Shown: positions 17,981 through 25,825 of the stretch, piece after piece
How positions within the stretch are numbered: position 1 is the first letter of the stretch
Layout: every line of letters starts with the position of its first letter
NCBI GenBank assembly: GCA_937901255.1
Contig: CALCHN010000003.1
Location: forward strand, 9,491-73,490
Direction: 5' to 3'
Source of the DNA: an uncultured Flavobacteriales bacterium
GTDB taxonomy: Bacteria > Bacteroidota > Bacteroidia > Flavobacteriales_E > Vicingaceae
Length of the DNA stretch: 64,000 nt
Notes under the pieces: model-generated
Told to the model about the DNA's origin: nothing
What the model saw: only the letters and a program-made list of their open reading frames with translations
The model's database searches: none
Position numbers and translations under genes: made by a program

Positions 17981-18003
17981 TGTTGCTTTTGTCTAAAGCA
18001 ACA
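17981..18003. promoter_or_regulatory. Hairpin in the leader of the fibre operon
   Basis: TGTTGCTTT (17981-17989) and AAAGCAACA (17995-18003) are perfect complements separated by 5 bases. On the minus strand it lies between a possible -7 element (18040-18047) and the start codon at 17926, so it would be in the mRNA leader. It has no following U-tract, which argues against a terminator for the upstream SpoIIE gene; a leader stem or operator is more likely. Confidence 0.4.
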
Positions 18004-18039
18004 CAAGTTTTATCGTATAAAAATGATACTTTAAGGGAA

Positions 18040-18047
18040 CAAATATA
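18040..18047 (-). promoter_or_regulatory. Candidate -7 element (TATATTTG) of the fibre operon
   Basis: Read on the minus strand the octamer is TATATTTG, matching the Bacteroidetes -7 consensus TAnnTTTG. No clear TTG element lies 17-23 bases further upstream, so this is a half match only. Transcription from here would give a leader of about 105 nt containing the hairpin at 17981-18003. Confidence 0.3.
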
Positions 18048-18128
18048 AGAATGAAATTGATATAATAGAAATTTTTTTAAGCTATGGTTTATTATAACTT
18101 ATTGCTAATGAGTTTGAATAATGAGTGA

Positions 18129-19916
18129 TTAAACGGCAAGTCCTATTACAAGAATATCGTCTATTTGCTCCAGTTTGCCTTTCCATTTTTCGATATTATC
18201 ATTCAATAATGCTCTTTGGTTATGGATGGGTTCGTTATGAATAGTGAGTAAATAATCTCTAAAGTTTTTATACATTAATTTCTTGCCTTTTGGTCCGCCA
18301 AATTGATCGGCATAACCATCTGAAAAAATATACACTTTATCGTTTTTTTCTAACTTAAAAGTATGGTTGGTATATTTTTGATTTGGATTTTCAAAATAAG
18401 TTCCAATGGCAAATTTATCTGCTTTGGTTTGAATAATGTCGTTGTTTCTAATGATGTAAAGCGGGTTAAATGCTCCTGCATACTCAATTTCTTGTGTTTT
18501 TGGATCGTAGCAACAAAGTGCCAAATCCATTCCGTCTTTAGTAGTAGAAACACCTAAAGTATTATTGTGCAATGTTGAGCTTATTCCTTGGTTTAGGCTG
18601 TCTAATATTTCTGATGGGGTATCAAATTCTCTTAAAGCATTGTTTAGTGCATTGTTTCCAATAATACTCATAAATGCACCAGGAACTCCATGTCCGGTAC
18701 AATCTACAGCTGCAAAATAAACTTTGTTGTTTTTTTCTTTTAACCAATAAAAATCTCCTGAAACAATATCTTTTGGTTTGTACAAAATAAATGCTTGTGG
18801 AAGCATTTTTTTAACCAATTCGTTTGGAGGTAAAATAGCTTCTTGAAGTCCTTTTGCATATTTAATACTATCGGTAACTTCTTTATAAAGCTCACTAATT
18901 TTGAGGTTTTGTTTTTCAATTTCTTCTTTTTTCTGAACTACTTCAGCAGTTCTTTCTTTTACTTTTTGTTCTAGCAATCTTTCATTTTCAGCTAAATCAT
19001 CACGCATTTTAAGTAATGCTATACCAAGGGTGTCTTCTTTGCTAAGTGGTTTGTATTGAGCATCAAATCGTCCTGAACCTACAGCGTCAGCAAAATCTTT
19101 TGTGGCTTTTAGGTTTTCAACTAATCTATTAAGTGCCATGGTCATCTCGCCAATTTCATCATTTCTGGCTTTAATATTTCCTTTAGGGAAAATTCCTTTA
19201 CTTAATGTAAGTAATATACTTTTAAGATTGGTTACAGGGGTAACAATAGATTTGGTGGTGTAAAATGCAATAAGTAATCCTCCAATTATAAGTGCAATTC
19301 CTAAATATTGAGCTAATTTTTTCAAAAAGTTAAAAGAAGACTGCATTTTGCTGGTTGCTTGGTCGGTATGGAATTTTTGGATGTTAATTAATTCTTCTAA
19401 CTGGAAAATAACTTCATTGGTTTTTATGTATAAGTCACCATCATCACCAATCATGTTATTCGCTAAAAATTGGTTAGTAGCTTCTTCATAGCTTTCAAAA
19501 TTAGGTAGATACTCCATCACCTCTCTGTGCATAGCAAAAAGAGCGTCTATTTCCTTAAATAGTTTTGCTATTTTATTCCTATCCTCTTTATTCCAATTTA
19601 CTGCTAATTTGGCAATTTTAGTTTTTAAGGCAGGATATTCATTTTCAATAAGTTTAATAAGTTTTACTTTGTCGGGATGTTTGGAGTTAGATTGGTAATA
19701 AACCCAATTGAATACAAGCATTTTTGAGCGAGTTGCCATTAACTTCAATTCTTCTAAGGTGCTTAAGGAGGGGTTGTTTACAGTAGTAATTTCATCATTA
19801 ATGTTTATACTTCTATCAAGTGTGTTGTAAGTGATTGTAAAAACTGTTATTACCAAAAAAATCAGGACACCAAAACCTGTTCCTATTCTTTTTCCTATGG
19901 TAAATTTAAATTGCAT
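18129..19916 (-). CDS. Membrane SpoIIE-type protein phosphatase with HAMP domain
   Basis: A 595-residue sensor phosphatase. TM1 about 12-32; an extracytoplasmic helical bundle about 33-195 resembling four-helix receptor domains; TM2 about 200-220; HAMP about 222-275, apparently followed by a second HAMP-like segment (FADAVGSGRFDAQY); a coiled coil about 310-345; then a PP2C-type SpoIIE phosphatase domain about 365-595. Visible catalytic motifs are DFYWL, AAVDCTGHGVPGAFMS and IFSDGYADQFGG. The linker DSIKYAKGLQEAILPP is typical of Bacteroidetes SpoIIE proteins. Such enzymes usually dephosphorylate an anti-sigma-factor antagonist; no STAS or kinase gene is adjacent. It is third in an operon after YfiR-like and TPR genes (25-bp gap). 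Confidence 0.9.
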   Translation of the reverse strand: MQFKFTIGKRIGTGFGVLIFLVITVFTITYNTLDRSININDEITTVNNPSLSTLEELKLMATRSKMLVFNWVYYQSNSKHPDKVKLIKLIENEYPALKTKIAKLAVNWNKEDRNKIAKLFKEIDALFAMHREVMEYLPNFESYEEATNQFLANNMIGDDGDLYIKTNEVIFQLEELINIQKFHTDQATSKMQSSFNFLKKLAQYLGIALIIGGLLIAFYTTKSIVTPVTNLKSILLTLSKGIFPKGNIKARNDEIGEMTMALNRLVENLKATKDFADAVGSGRFDAQYKPLSKEDTLGIALLKMRDDLAENERLLEQKVKERTAEVVQKKEEIEKQNLKISELYKEVTDSIKYAKGLQEAILPPNELVKKMLPQAFILYKPKDIVSGDFYWLKEKNNKVYFAAVDCTGHGVPGAFMSIIGNNALNNALREFDTPSEILDSLNQGISSTLHNNTLGVSTTKDGMDLALCCYDPKTQEIEYAGAFNPLYIIRNNDIIQTKADKFAIGTYFENPNQKYTNHTFKLEKNDKVYIFSDGYADQFGGPKGKKLMYKNFRDYLLTIHNEPIHNQRALLNDNIEKWKGKLEQIDDILVIGLAV

Positions 19917-19941
19917 TAAGTGGTATAAAATTTTTGGGATT

Positions 19942-20823
19942 TTATTTTTGTAACGATTCTAATTCTTGTTTGTAAAAATTAGATTTTTCGGTATCGTTTA
20001 GTCCGTAGTATATGTTTTTCAATCCTTCTAAAGTATCTTCTTTTCTATAGTCAGATTCGTAAGCTTTTAGCATAAAAGGTAAAGCTGCTTTAAATAAATC
20101 TGCAATTTTTTCTTGTGTTGCTATTAAGCTTTCAAACTCCATATCATAATCCATATTATTTACAATATCAACCCCTTCATTATAATATAATAGTGATAAG
20201 TTGTAATTAGCAGACGAATTGTTTTTGTCGATAGCTAAAATTTCTTTGTAAATAGTAGTAAGTTGTTTTCTTTGTGTAGAATCAATTTTATCTTGACCTT
20301 TACTAATAGCAGTTGCAATTGCAAACTTAAATTGAATTTCATGATTTTTTAAGGTAGCTCCATCAACATTAATAAGTGCTTGTAAATCTTTGTATTGAGC
20401 AAAATTATTGTTAGCTAGTTGATAATTTTCATTATTTATTGCTCTTGCAGCATCGTTATAATAGGTAGAAGCAATGTATTTAACTAATGGTTCAACTTGA
20501 ACCAAGTAGGTGCTAGCAGTATCTATTTTATACAATTTATGAACTGATATTGCACATTCGTTTCTTAGAGCAGAATTTAATTCTTGTTTTTCTTTGGTTT
20601 TATATTGTTCTTTATAAATAAAGCTACGGTAAAACCAAACTTTAGCTTCTTTTGCAAATTCTTCTTGAGTTGCAGCAATATCAATGTATTTCTGAGCACT
20701 GTCAAATTCAGCTTTCTGGATATAAAACTCAGCTTTAGACATGCTATTGTTTTGCACAAACTGAGCATTAACTGTTGTACTAACAGCAACCAAAAGAGAT
20801 AATATGTAAATTAGTCTTTTCAT
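19942..20823 (-). CDS. Exported TPR-like protein
   Basis: A 293-residue protein with a Sec signal peptide (1-20, VSTTVNAQ) and an all-helical body containing TPR-like helices (KAEFYIQKAEFDSAQKYID, KEILAIDKNNSSANYNLSLLYYNEG, KAALPFMLKAYESDYRKEDTL). No enzymatic motif is seen. The ATG overlaps the TGA stop of the preceding YfiR-like gene (ATGA, 20820-20823), so the two are translationally coupled, and the SpoIIE phosphatase gene follows. A periplasmic scaffold linking the YfiR-like protein to the sensor phosphatase is a reasonable guess from context only. Confidence 0.8.
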   Translation of the reverse strand: MKRLIYILSLLVAVSTTVNAQFVQNNSMSKAEFYIQKAEFDSAQKYIDIAATQEEFAKEAKVWFYRSFIYKEQYKTKEKQELNSALRNECAISVHKLYKIDTASTYLVQVEPLVKYIASTYYNDAARAINNENYQLANNNFAQYKDLQALINVDGATLKNHEIQFKFAIATAISKGQDKIDSTQRKQLTTIYKEILAIDKNNSSANYNLSLLYYNEGVDIVNNMDYDMEFESLIATQEKIADLFKAALPFMLKAYESDYRKEDTLEGLKNIYYGLNDTEKSNFYKQELESLQK

Positions 20824-21353
20824 TTAACGGTAACAGCTAGTGCTTCTAAGTTTGAACTTACTTTTAGTTTTTGTGTTTCTATGCTTTTGGTATTCATTTC
20901 AAACTTTTGTTTGTTATCTCTAACAACAAAGTTTATTCCAGCACCTTTATCTACTAAGCCTTCTTGCTCGGTAACTATTAGTGTGCTGCCTGATTTTACT
21001 TTTTTAATTACATTAGTTAATTCGCTGCTTTTGCCTTTAGTAACATAAAGTAAATGGCATTTATCTAATTCTGAAGCAGAACTGAATTTCTTTACTAAAA
21101 TAGGTTGATTACCAATTTTTTTGGTTTGAGCCATTTTAGTTAATTCATCATAAAGAGGAGTATCGCCAACTATACCGAAAACAAAATAGCCTGTTTGATA
21201 TGCTTTTGGCCATTCTATGTATTTAGTGAAGTTGTACATAAAAACAGCTTTTAACTTGGCGTTAGTATCTACCTCTTTCTTTGTAATAAAAGAAGAACCG
21301 ATAATAAATACCAATAATAATATGAAGCTTGTTTTTTTCACTAATAAGTTCAC
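20820..21353 (-). CDS. YfiR-family (DUF4154) periplasmic protein
   Basis: A 177-residue exported protein of the YfiR/DUF4154 family: signal anchor about 8-24, then KLKAVFMYNFTKYIEWP, the family hallmark, GIVGDTPLYDEL, KKFSSASELDKCHLLYV and a C-terminal GAGINFVVRDNKQKFEMN segment. In Pseudomonas YfiR is a periplasmic repressor of the diguanylate cyclase YfiN and responds to redox and envelope stress. Here no GGDEF gene is nearby; the operon instead leads to a TPR protein and a SpoIIE phosphatase, suggesting the domain is used to gate a different transmembrane output. First gene of the operon. Confidence 0.87.
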   Translation of the reverse strand: MNLLVKKTSFILLLVFIIGSSFITKKEVDTNAKLKAVFMYNFTKYIEWPKAYQTGYFVFGIVGDTPLYDELTKMAQTKKIGNQPILVKKFSSASELDKCHLLYVTKGKSSELTNVIKKVKSGSTLIVTEQEGLVDKGAGINFVVRDNKQKFEMNTKSIETQKLKVSSNLEALAVTVK

Positions 21354-21549
21354 TTGCAGTCAAATTCTAAGCCAAAAGAGATTTAGAATAAATGCAAATA
21401 TAATTTTTTTAAGCTAAAATAAAAGATGTTTTCTACTTTTTAAAACGATAAACTGTTAAGGGCTCAGTTTTACCGAAGCTCATTTTTAATGAAGCAAAAG
21501 AAATGAAGGTGTGTTTAATACGATTGAGGTATATAATTAGAACCTTTAG

Positions 21550-21876
21550 TTAGTTCTTTTTACGTCCTTTTCCTGATTTTCTTCCACCACTAGCTTCGCC
21601 TTTTTTATCTTGTTTGTTGGTTTTAACATTTACTGTTTTACCATACCTAGCTTTTGAAGAAGAGAACATAGAACCTCTTCTGCCTTTAATTTTTTTCTTA
21701 CTAGTAGAGTGAATATAATTTTTACTTTTCGATTTACCATTTCCAGAGCCATTATCAACCTGAATGTTTGGCCCTTTTTTAGAACTGCTGGTAAAAAGTG
21801 AGTCGCCTCCCGATTTACAAGAAATTACTGCCAAAGCAATAAAAAGTAGATATATGGTATGTTTAAGTTTGTTCAC
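21550..21876 (-). CDS. Small, very basic lipoprotein (paralogue A)
   Basis: A 108-residue protein with a lipoprotein signal (lipobox VISC, Cys at about residue 20) and a mature part made almost only of Lys, Arg, Ser and Gly. It contains KKGPNIQVDNGSG and NYIHSTSKKKIKG, which match KKGPNIDVDGGGS and SYKHSISRKKVKR in the neighbouring gene; the two are clearly paralogues. Such a polycationic, probably disordered protein would bind nucleic acid, LPS or other polyanions at the envelope, but there is no direct evidence. 28 bp after the paralogue B stop, so probably co-transcribed. Confidence 0.65.
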   Translation of the reverse strand: MNKLKHTIYLLFIALAVISCKSGGDSLFTSSSKKGPNIQVDNGSGNGKSKSKNYIHSTSKKKIKGRRGSMFSSSKARYGKTVNVKTNKQDKKGEASGGRKSGKGRKKN

Positions 21877-21904
21877 TAGATGGTTTTATAACAAATGGCT
21901 GTAA

Positions 21905-22267
21905 TTATTTTCCTGATTTTCTTCCTGAACGAGATTTTCCGCTTGAAGCATCTCCTTTTTGTTTTTTACTACTTGTTGATTTATGCCTTCTTTTCTTAGA
22001 TGAAAATTCGGCTTGTTTTTTCATATTTTTTCTTTTTACTTTTTTTCTTGAAATAGAGTGCTTGTAGCTTTTAGCTTTATTGCTAGATCCTCCTCCATCA
22101 ACATCAATATTCGGTCCTTTTTTAGATTTGCCCGAAAAAGCATCTCTTTTTGCCGTAACTTCTGTTGAAGAGCCGCTGCTTGAAGCTGTTCCTTTGTTCT
22201 TTTTTTGTCCGAATACAGAAACGGAGATAAAGAAAATAAATATAAAAAGTAAATATAATTTATGCAT
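21905..22267 (-). CDS. Small, very basic exported protein (paralogue B)
   Basis: I place the start at 22267 (MHKLYLLFIFIFFISVSVFGQ), which gives a standard Sec signal peptide and 120 residues; an upstream ATG at 22321 would add 18 residues in front of the signal and is less likely. The mature protein is Lys/Ser/Gly/Arg-rich with KKGPNIDVDGGGSSNKAK and HSISRKKVKRKN shared with paralogue A. Unlike A it ends its signal in FGQ rather than a lipobox Cys. Function unknown; polyanion binding is an inference from composition. Confidence 0.6.
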   Translation of the reverse strand: MHKLYLLFIFIFFISVSVFGQKKNKGTASSSGSSTEVTAKRDAFSGKSKKGPNIDVDGGGSSNKAKSYKHSISRKKVKRKNMKKQAEFSSKKRRHKSTSSKKQKGDASSGKSRSGRKSGK

Positions 22268-22385
22268 TCTAAAGGTTAATAAGCAACTAAAAAATTTTGG
22301 GAGTAAATGTAATAAGTACAAAACAGTTTGACGAATTTCTGTTCAGCCATTTATTAACAAAACAATTCAGTCTGTGTTAACAACT

Positions 22386-22901
22386 TTATTTTGCAGGAGC
22401 GTTAGAAGCTTGTACAGTTAGTGTTTCTATGTCTCTATCAAATAGATACAAGCCACCTTTGTCTTCTCCAATTAACTTTAGTTTATCCATAATGGTTCTT
22501 GCTAATGCCTCTTCTTCAATTTGCTCTGCTACGTACCATTGCATAAAATTATGAGTAGTGTAATCTTTTTCTGTTAAACAAATCTCAACTACATCATTAA
22601 TATCATTAGAAACACTTACTTCATGATCTAACAATGTTTGGAATAAGTGGTTAAGGGATTTATATTGAGATTCAGGTTTTGCTAAAGCAGGAATAATAGC
22701 TTTTCCGCCTCTTTCATTTACATACTGAACTATTTTTAGCATGTGCATTCTTTCTTCTTCGGCATGTTGGTATAAAAACTGTGCTGTGCCACCTAAACCT
22801 TTATTCTCCGCCCAAGAAGCCATAGCTAAATAAGCTTGAGAAGATTCTGCTTCAATTTTAATTTGGTTGTTAAGTGCTTTTTCAATAGTTGGTTTTAACA
22901 T
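22386..22901 (-). CDS. ftnA: Bacterial non-haem ferritin
   Basis: A 171-residue ferritin of the FtnA type that stores iron as ferric mineral in a 24-subunit shell. Ferroxidase-centre residues are visible: EAESSQAYLAMASWAE (first Glu ligand, about 17), HAEEERMHMLKIV (Glu 49/50 and His 53), and the helix VEQIEEEALAR (about 125-135). No haem-binding Met typical of bacterioferritin is apparent. The length is normal for the family. It stands alone on the minus strand, with a possible TATATTTG -7 element 47 bp upstream of the start. Confidence 0.95.
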   Translation of the reverse strand: MLKPTIEKALNNQIKIEAESSQAYLAMASWAENKGLGGTAQFLYQHAEEERMHMLKIVQYVNERGGKAIIPALAKPESQYKSLNHLFQTLLDHEVSVSNDINDVVEICLTEKDYTTHNFMQWYVAEQIEEEALARTIMDKLKLIGEDKGGLYLFDRDIETLTVQASNAPAK

Positions 22902-22947
22902 GTCTTTTTCTTTTTTTGAGTTTTGCTCAAAGATAAGAAGATAACCA

Positions 22948-22955
22948 CAAATATA
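22948..22955 (-). promoter_or_regulatory. Candidate -7 element (TATATTTG) of ferritin gene
   Basis: On the minus strand the octamer TATATTTG matches TAnnTTTG and lies 47 bp before the ferritin start codon. The nearest TTG upstream is at 26 bp, longer than the usual 17-23 bp, so the match is partial. Confidence 0.35.
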
Positions 22956-22986
22956 AAAGTGAAGAGCTAGGTTTTTTTACTCAATT

Positions 22987-23682
22987 TTACTTATGCACCA
23001 CAAATCTAAATCCTTTTCCGTGTACGTTGATGATTTCTATATTTTCATCCTTATTAAGGTGTTTTCTTAGCTTGGCAATATAAACATCCATACTTCGGGC
23101 ATTAAAATAGTTGTCGTCTTCCCAAATGGCTTTTAATGCGTGAGTTCTATCCAATACTTTGTTTTCATTCAAACATAATAATCTTAGCAAATCACTTTCT
23201 TTTGAAGTAAGTTTGGTAGCTTCTCCTTTGTAGGTTAAATGTCTTTTTTGATAATCGAAAGTATAATTCCCAATAGTGAAAAAAGTTTCGTTTTGAGCTT
23301 CATTGTCTTCTTGGCTTCTTCTTAAAACAGCATTTATTCTAGCCAATAATTCCTCCATACTAAAAGGTTTAGAAATATAATCATCGGCACCTACTTCAAA
23401 ACCTTTAAGGGTATCTTCTTTCATAGATTTTGCCGTAAGGAAAATAATAGGCACTTTTTGGTTTATTTTTCTAATTTCTTTAGCAGTAGTAAAACCATCT
23501 TTTATGGGCATCATTACATCTAATAAACACAACTGGTAGCTGCCTTTTATAAAGTTAGAAAAAGCTTCTTCACCATTATTAGTAAGGGTTACTTCATAAC
23601 CTTTGGCTTTTAGAAAATCGGATAATAAGTTGCCTAGGTTTACATCATCTTCGGCTAGTAATAATTTAATTTTTTCTGACAT
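22987..23682 (-). CDS. OmpR-family response regulator (RprY-like)
   Basis: A 231-residue transcription regulator. Receiver domain 1-120: acidic EDD pocket near residue 11, phospho-acceptor Asp in LLDVMMPIKDGF (about 54), Thr in IFLTAKS, Lys in YISKPFSMEELLAR. Winged-helix DNA-binding domain about 135-231: LTSKESDLLRLLCLNENKV, ARSMDVYIAKLRKHL, IINVHGKGFRFV. It is close in sequence feel to RprY of Bacteroides. Its gene starts 5 bp after the stop of the histidine kinase gene, so the pair forms one operon. Target genes cannot be told from this window. Confidence 0.93.
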   Translation of the reverse strand: MSEKIKLLLAEDDVNLGNLLSDFLKAKGYEVTLTNNGEEAFSNFIKGSYQLCLLDVMMPIKDGFTTAKEIRKINQKVPIIFLTAKSMKEDTLKGFEVGADDYISKPFSMEELLARINAVLRRSQEDNEAQNETFFTIGNYTFDYQKRHLTYKGEATKLTSKESDLLRLLCLNENKVLDRTHALKAIWEDDNYFNARSMDVYIAKLRKHLNKDENIEIINVHGKGFRFVVHK

Positions 23683-23687
23683 ATTGT

Positions 23688-25310
23688 TTAATTATTTTGG
23701 TTCATATCAAAAGGAAGGTAAATCTGAAATTTAGTACCTTTCCCATATTCGCTTGTTGCTTTTATTTCTCCTTGGTGCTTGTCTATAATGGCTTTTACAT
23801 AGTTTAATCCTAATCCAAAACCTTTTACATTATGCACATCACCAGTAGGAACCCTGTAAAATTTTTCAAAAATTTTACTCAGGTTTTCTTTTTTAATTCC
23901 ACTTCCTTTATCACTTACACAAAGTAAAATTCCTTCTCTTAGGTTCTTTGTTTCTATAGTAATTTCTGGCGTTTTAGGCGAATATTTATTGGCGTTATCC
24001 AGTAGGTTATAGATAAGATTGGTAATATGTACTTTGTCTGCTTTTAATACAGGGTTCTCGGCATTTAATTTTTGGTAAATAACACCATTTTTTGAGGTAA
24101 TCTGAATGTTAATATTATCGGCAACATTTTTAATTACATCATGCAGATTAAAACTTTCTCTGTTTAATTTTAAATCGGTTTTATCCCAAGTGGCACTTTT
24201 CAACACTCTTTCTACCAACAAACCTAGTCGTTGATTTTCTTGGTTGATAATGTTAACGTAATTAGATTTTATTTTTCCATCACTACAAATGTCAACATCA
24301 TTAAGTGCCTCGCAAGCTAATGAAATAGTAGAAATAGGTGTTTTTAGCTCATGTGTCATGTTATTAATAAAGTCATTTTTTACTTCAGAAAGTTTCTTTT
24401 GCTTAAAAATGGTCTGAATAGTAAAGGTGAATGCCCAAATAATAATCAATAATAATATGATAGAGCTTAGCAGCAACATCCACATAGATTTTAGAATAAA
24501 ACCTGTTTTGTTGGGGAAATAAATACTTAAAAAATGTGGCGTGCTAAAAATATCGTTTGGAAAAAGTTGTGTCCAATAGCCCGACATTCTTATATCTTCA
24601 GTATAAACCAACGAATCGTGATTAATGACATCGTTGCCGTTATAATCAAAAATTCCGTATTTAAATTTGGTGCTAATCCCTCTATTTTCTAGTTCGTTTT
24701 TTATAAGTGAATCTAAATCAATTCCGACAACCCTTTCCTTTATGTTTCTGTGTCTGTTTAGTTCATAAAGGTTTTCAAGAATATCATCTATCAACATAGA
24801 TTTTTCATATTCCTTATAGTTAAAAATAGAGTCGTTAAATTTTGGGAAATCATCTTTAATTACCTCATTTTCTTGTGGGATGTTACTACTGCCGAAACTA
24901 AATTGAAAACCAAATTTTCCTTGATCGGAAAAAGATTCAATAGATTTTTGATAAAGCAACTTATCAGATTCTTGTCTTTGACGTTCGCTAATTTTATACT
25001 TTATGCCGTTTTCCTCAAAAGTAGTAGAAGTATCGTAATTTAAATTCTGATTAGAGTTAAGAGATTTCCTAATATTTTTAGCTCTTAACTTAAGTAATTC
25101 CTGACTTTTCTTGTGAGATTTTAATCTGTTAAAGGTCTCAATTTTTTCGGTTTTATGTGCAACGGCAACTAGGGCGTTGGTAACATCGTTTCTAAAACCT
25201 TCTTCCCTAAGTGTTATGGCATTGTTTATCCAATAAATTTGAATAGCAACAAGTCCTACCAAGGCAAAAGTAATTAGTCCGATTAATGTGTAAATGTACT
25301 TTCTCTTCAT
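23688..25310 (-). CDS. Sensor histidine kinase (RprX-like)
   Basis: About 540 residues: TM1 about 8-26, a periplasmic sensing region about 27-270 without a recognised domain, TM2 about 275-298, then HisKA (NMTHELKTPISTISLA, phospho-His about 325) and HATPase (NLIYNLLDNANKYSP, DKGSGIKKENLSKIFEKFYR, GFGLGLNYVKAI). It phosphorylates the co-operonic OmpR-type regulator. I choose the ATG at 25310 (MKRKYIYTL) rather than 25319, because a TAACTTTG -7-like element at 25317-25324 overlaps the longer start. If that element is real the transcript would be nearly leaderless. Confidence 0.92.
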   Translation of the reverse strand: MKRKYIYTLIGLITFALVGLVAIQIYWINNAITLREEGFRNDVTNALVAVAHKTEKIETFNRLKSHKKSQELLKLRAKNIRKSLNSNQNLNYDTSTTFEENGIKYKISERQRQESDKLLYQKSIESFSDQGKFGFQFSFGSSNIPQENEVIKDDFPKFNDSIFNYKEYEKSMLIDDILENLYELNRHRNIKERVVGIDLDSLIKNELENRGISTKFKYGIFDYNGNDVINHDSLVYTEDIRMSGYWTQLFPNDIFSTPHFLSIYFPNKTGFILKSMWMLLLSSIILLLIIIWAFTFTIQTIFKQKKLSEVKNDFINNMTHELKTPISTISLACEALNDVDICSDGKIKSNYVNIINQENQRLGLLVERVLKSATWDKTDLKLNRESFNLHDVIKNVADNINIQITSKNGVIYQKLNAENPVLKADKVHITNLIYNLLDNANKYSPKTPEITIETKNLREGILLCVSDKGSGIKKENLSKIFEKFYRVPTGDVHNVKGFGLGLNYVKAIIDKHQGEIKATSEYGKGTKFQIYLPFDMNQNN

Positions 25311-25316
25311 TTGATA

Positions 25317-25324
25317 CAAAGTTA
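25317..25324 (-). promoter_or_regulatory. Candidate -7 element (TAACTTTG) of the rprXY-like operon
   Basis: On the minus strand TAACTTTG fits TAnnTTTG and ends only a few bases before the predicted ATG at 25310. A good TTG at the usual upstream distance is missing. It is offered as a partial match that would imply a very short leader. Confidence 0.3.
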
Positions 25325-25480
25325 CTTCTTAAACACTCTATATAATTGATGTTTAACACTTTTTAACTTTTGTTAACCCCGTTTTAACAATCGTACTTTG
25401 GGAATGAGCATACTTTTGTACTACTGAATAAGAAAAAATAAATCCCACCTTTAATAAACTTCTTGTTTAGTTAGTGCAAA

Positions 25481-25514
25481 AAAAAAATCTCCTAAGAAAT
25501 TAGGAGATTTTTTT
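25481..25514. terminator. Rho-independent terminator after atpC
   Basis: An 11-bp stem (AAATCTCCTAA / TTAGGAGATTT, 25485-25495 and 25500-25510) with a GAAA loop is flanked by an A-tract on one side and a T-tract on the other, so it can terminate in both directions. It sits 20 bp past the stop codon of atpC on the minus strand, which is its most likely user. Confidence 0.85.
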
Positions 25515-25534
25515 ATGAGTTTATCTGAATGAAA

Positions 25535-25771
25535 TTATTCTGCCAAAACAATAATTTTGTTGTTGCTAATTTCTACCACACCACCATTAACGTTAAAAGC
25601 AGCTTCTTTTTTGTCGCTTTCAACTATTTTTATTTCTCCATTTTTAAGAGTAGAAATAATTGGGCTGTGGTTGGGAAGTACACCAAAAGAACCTTCACTT
25701 CCAGGGAAAATAGCAGAATCTATTTCACCTTTAAAGATGCTTTTTTCTGGTGTAATGATTTCTAAATGCAT
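25535..25771 (-). CDS. atpC: F1F0 ATP synthase epsilon subunit
   Basis: A 78-residue epsilon subunit beginning MHLEIITPEKSIFKGEIDSA, with the beta-sandwich motif FPGSEGSFGVLPNHSP(I) and VNGGVVEISNNKIIVLAE. It contains only the N-terminal beta-barrel domain; the C-terminal helical hairpin that inhibits ATPase activity in other bacteria is absent, as is usual for short Bacteroidetes epsilon subunits. It links the gamma subunit of F1 to the c-ring. It follows atpD by 54 bp and ends in a clear terminator. Confidence 0.95.
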   Translation of the reverse strand: MHLEIITPEKSIFKGEIDSAIFPGSEGSFGVLPNHSPIISTLKNGEIKIVESDKKEAAFNVNGGVVEISNNKIIVLAE

Positions 25772-25825
25772 AGTTTATTAAGTTTGAGGTTAATAGTTAA
25801 TCTCTAATTTCTAATCTCCAATTAA

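Noticed and set aside
17981..18003. Hairpin as terminator of the SpoIIE gene
   Set aside because: No T-tract follows on the minus strand, and it lies more than 120 bp past the stop codon, within the likely leader of the next operon.
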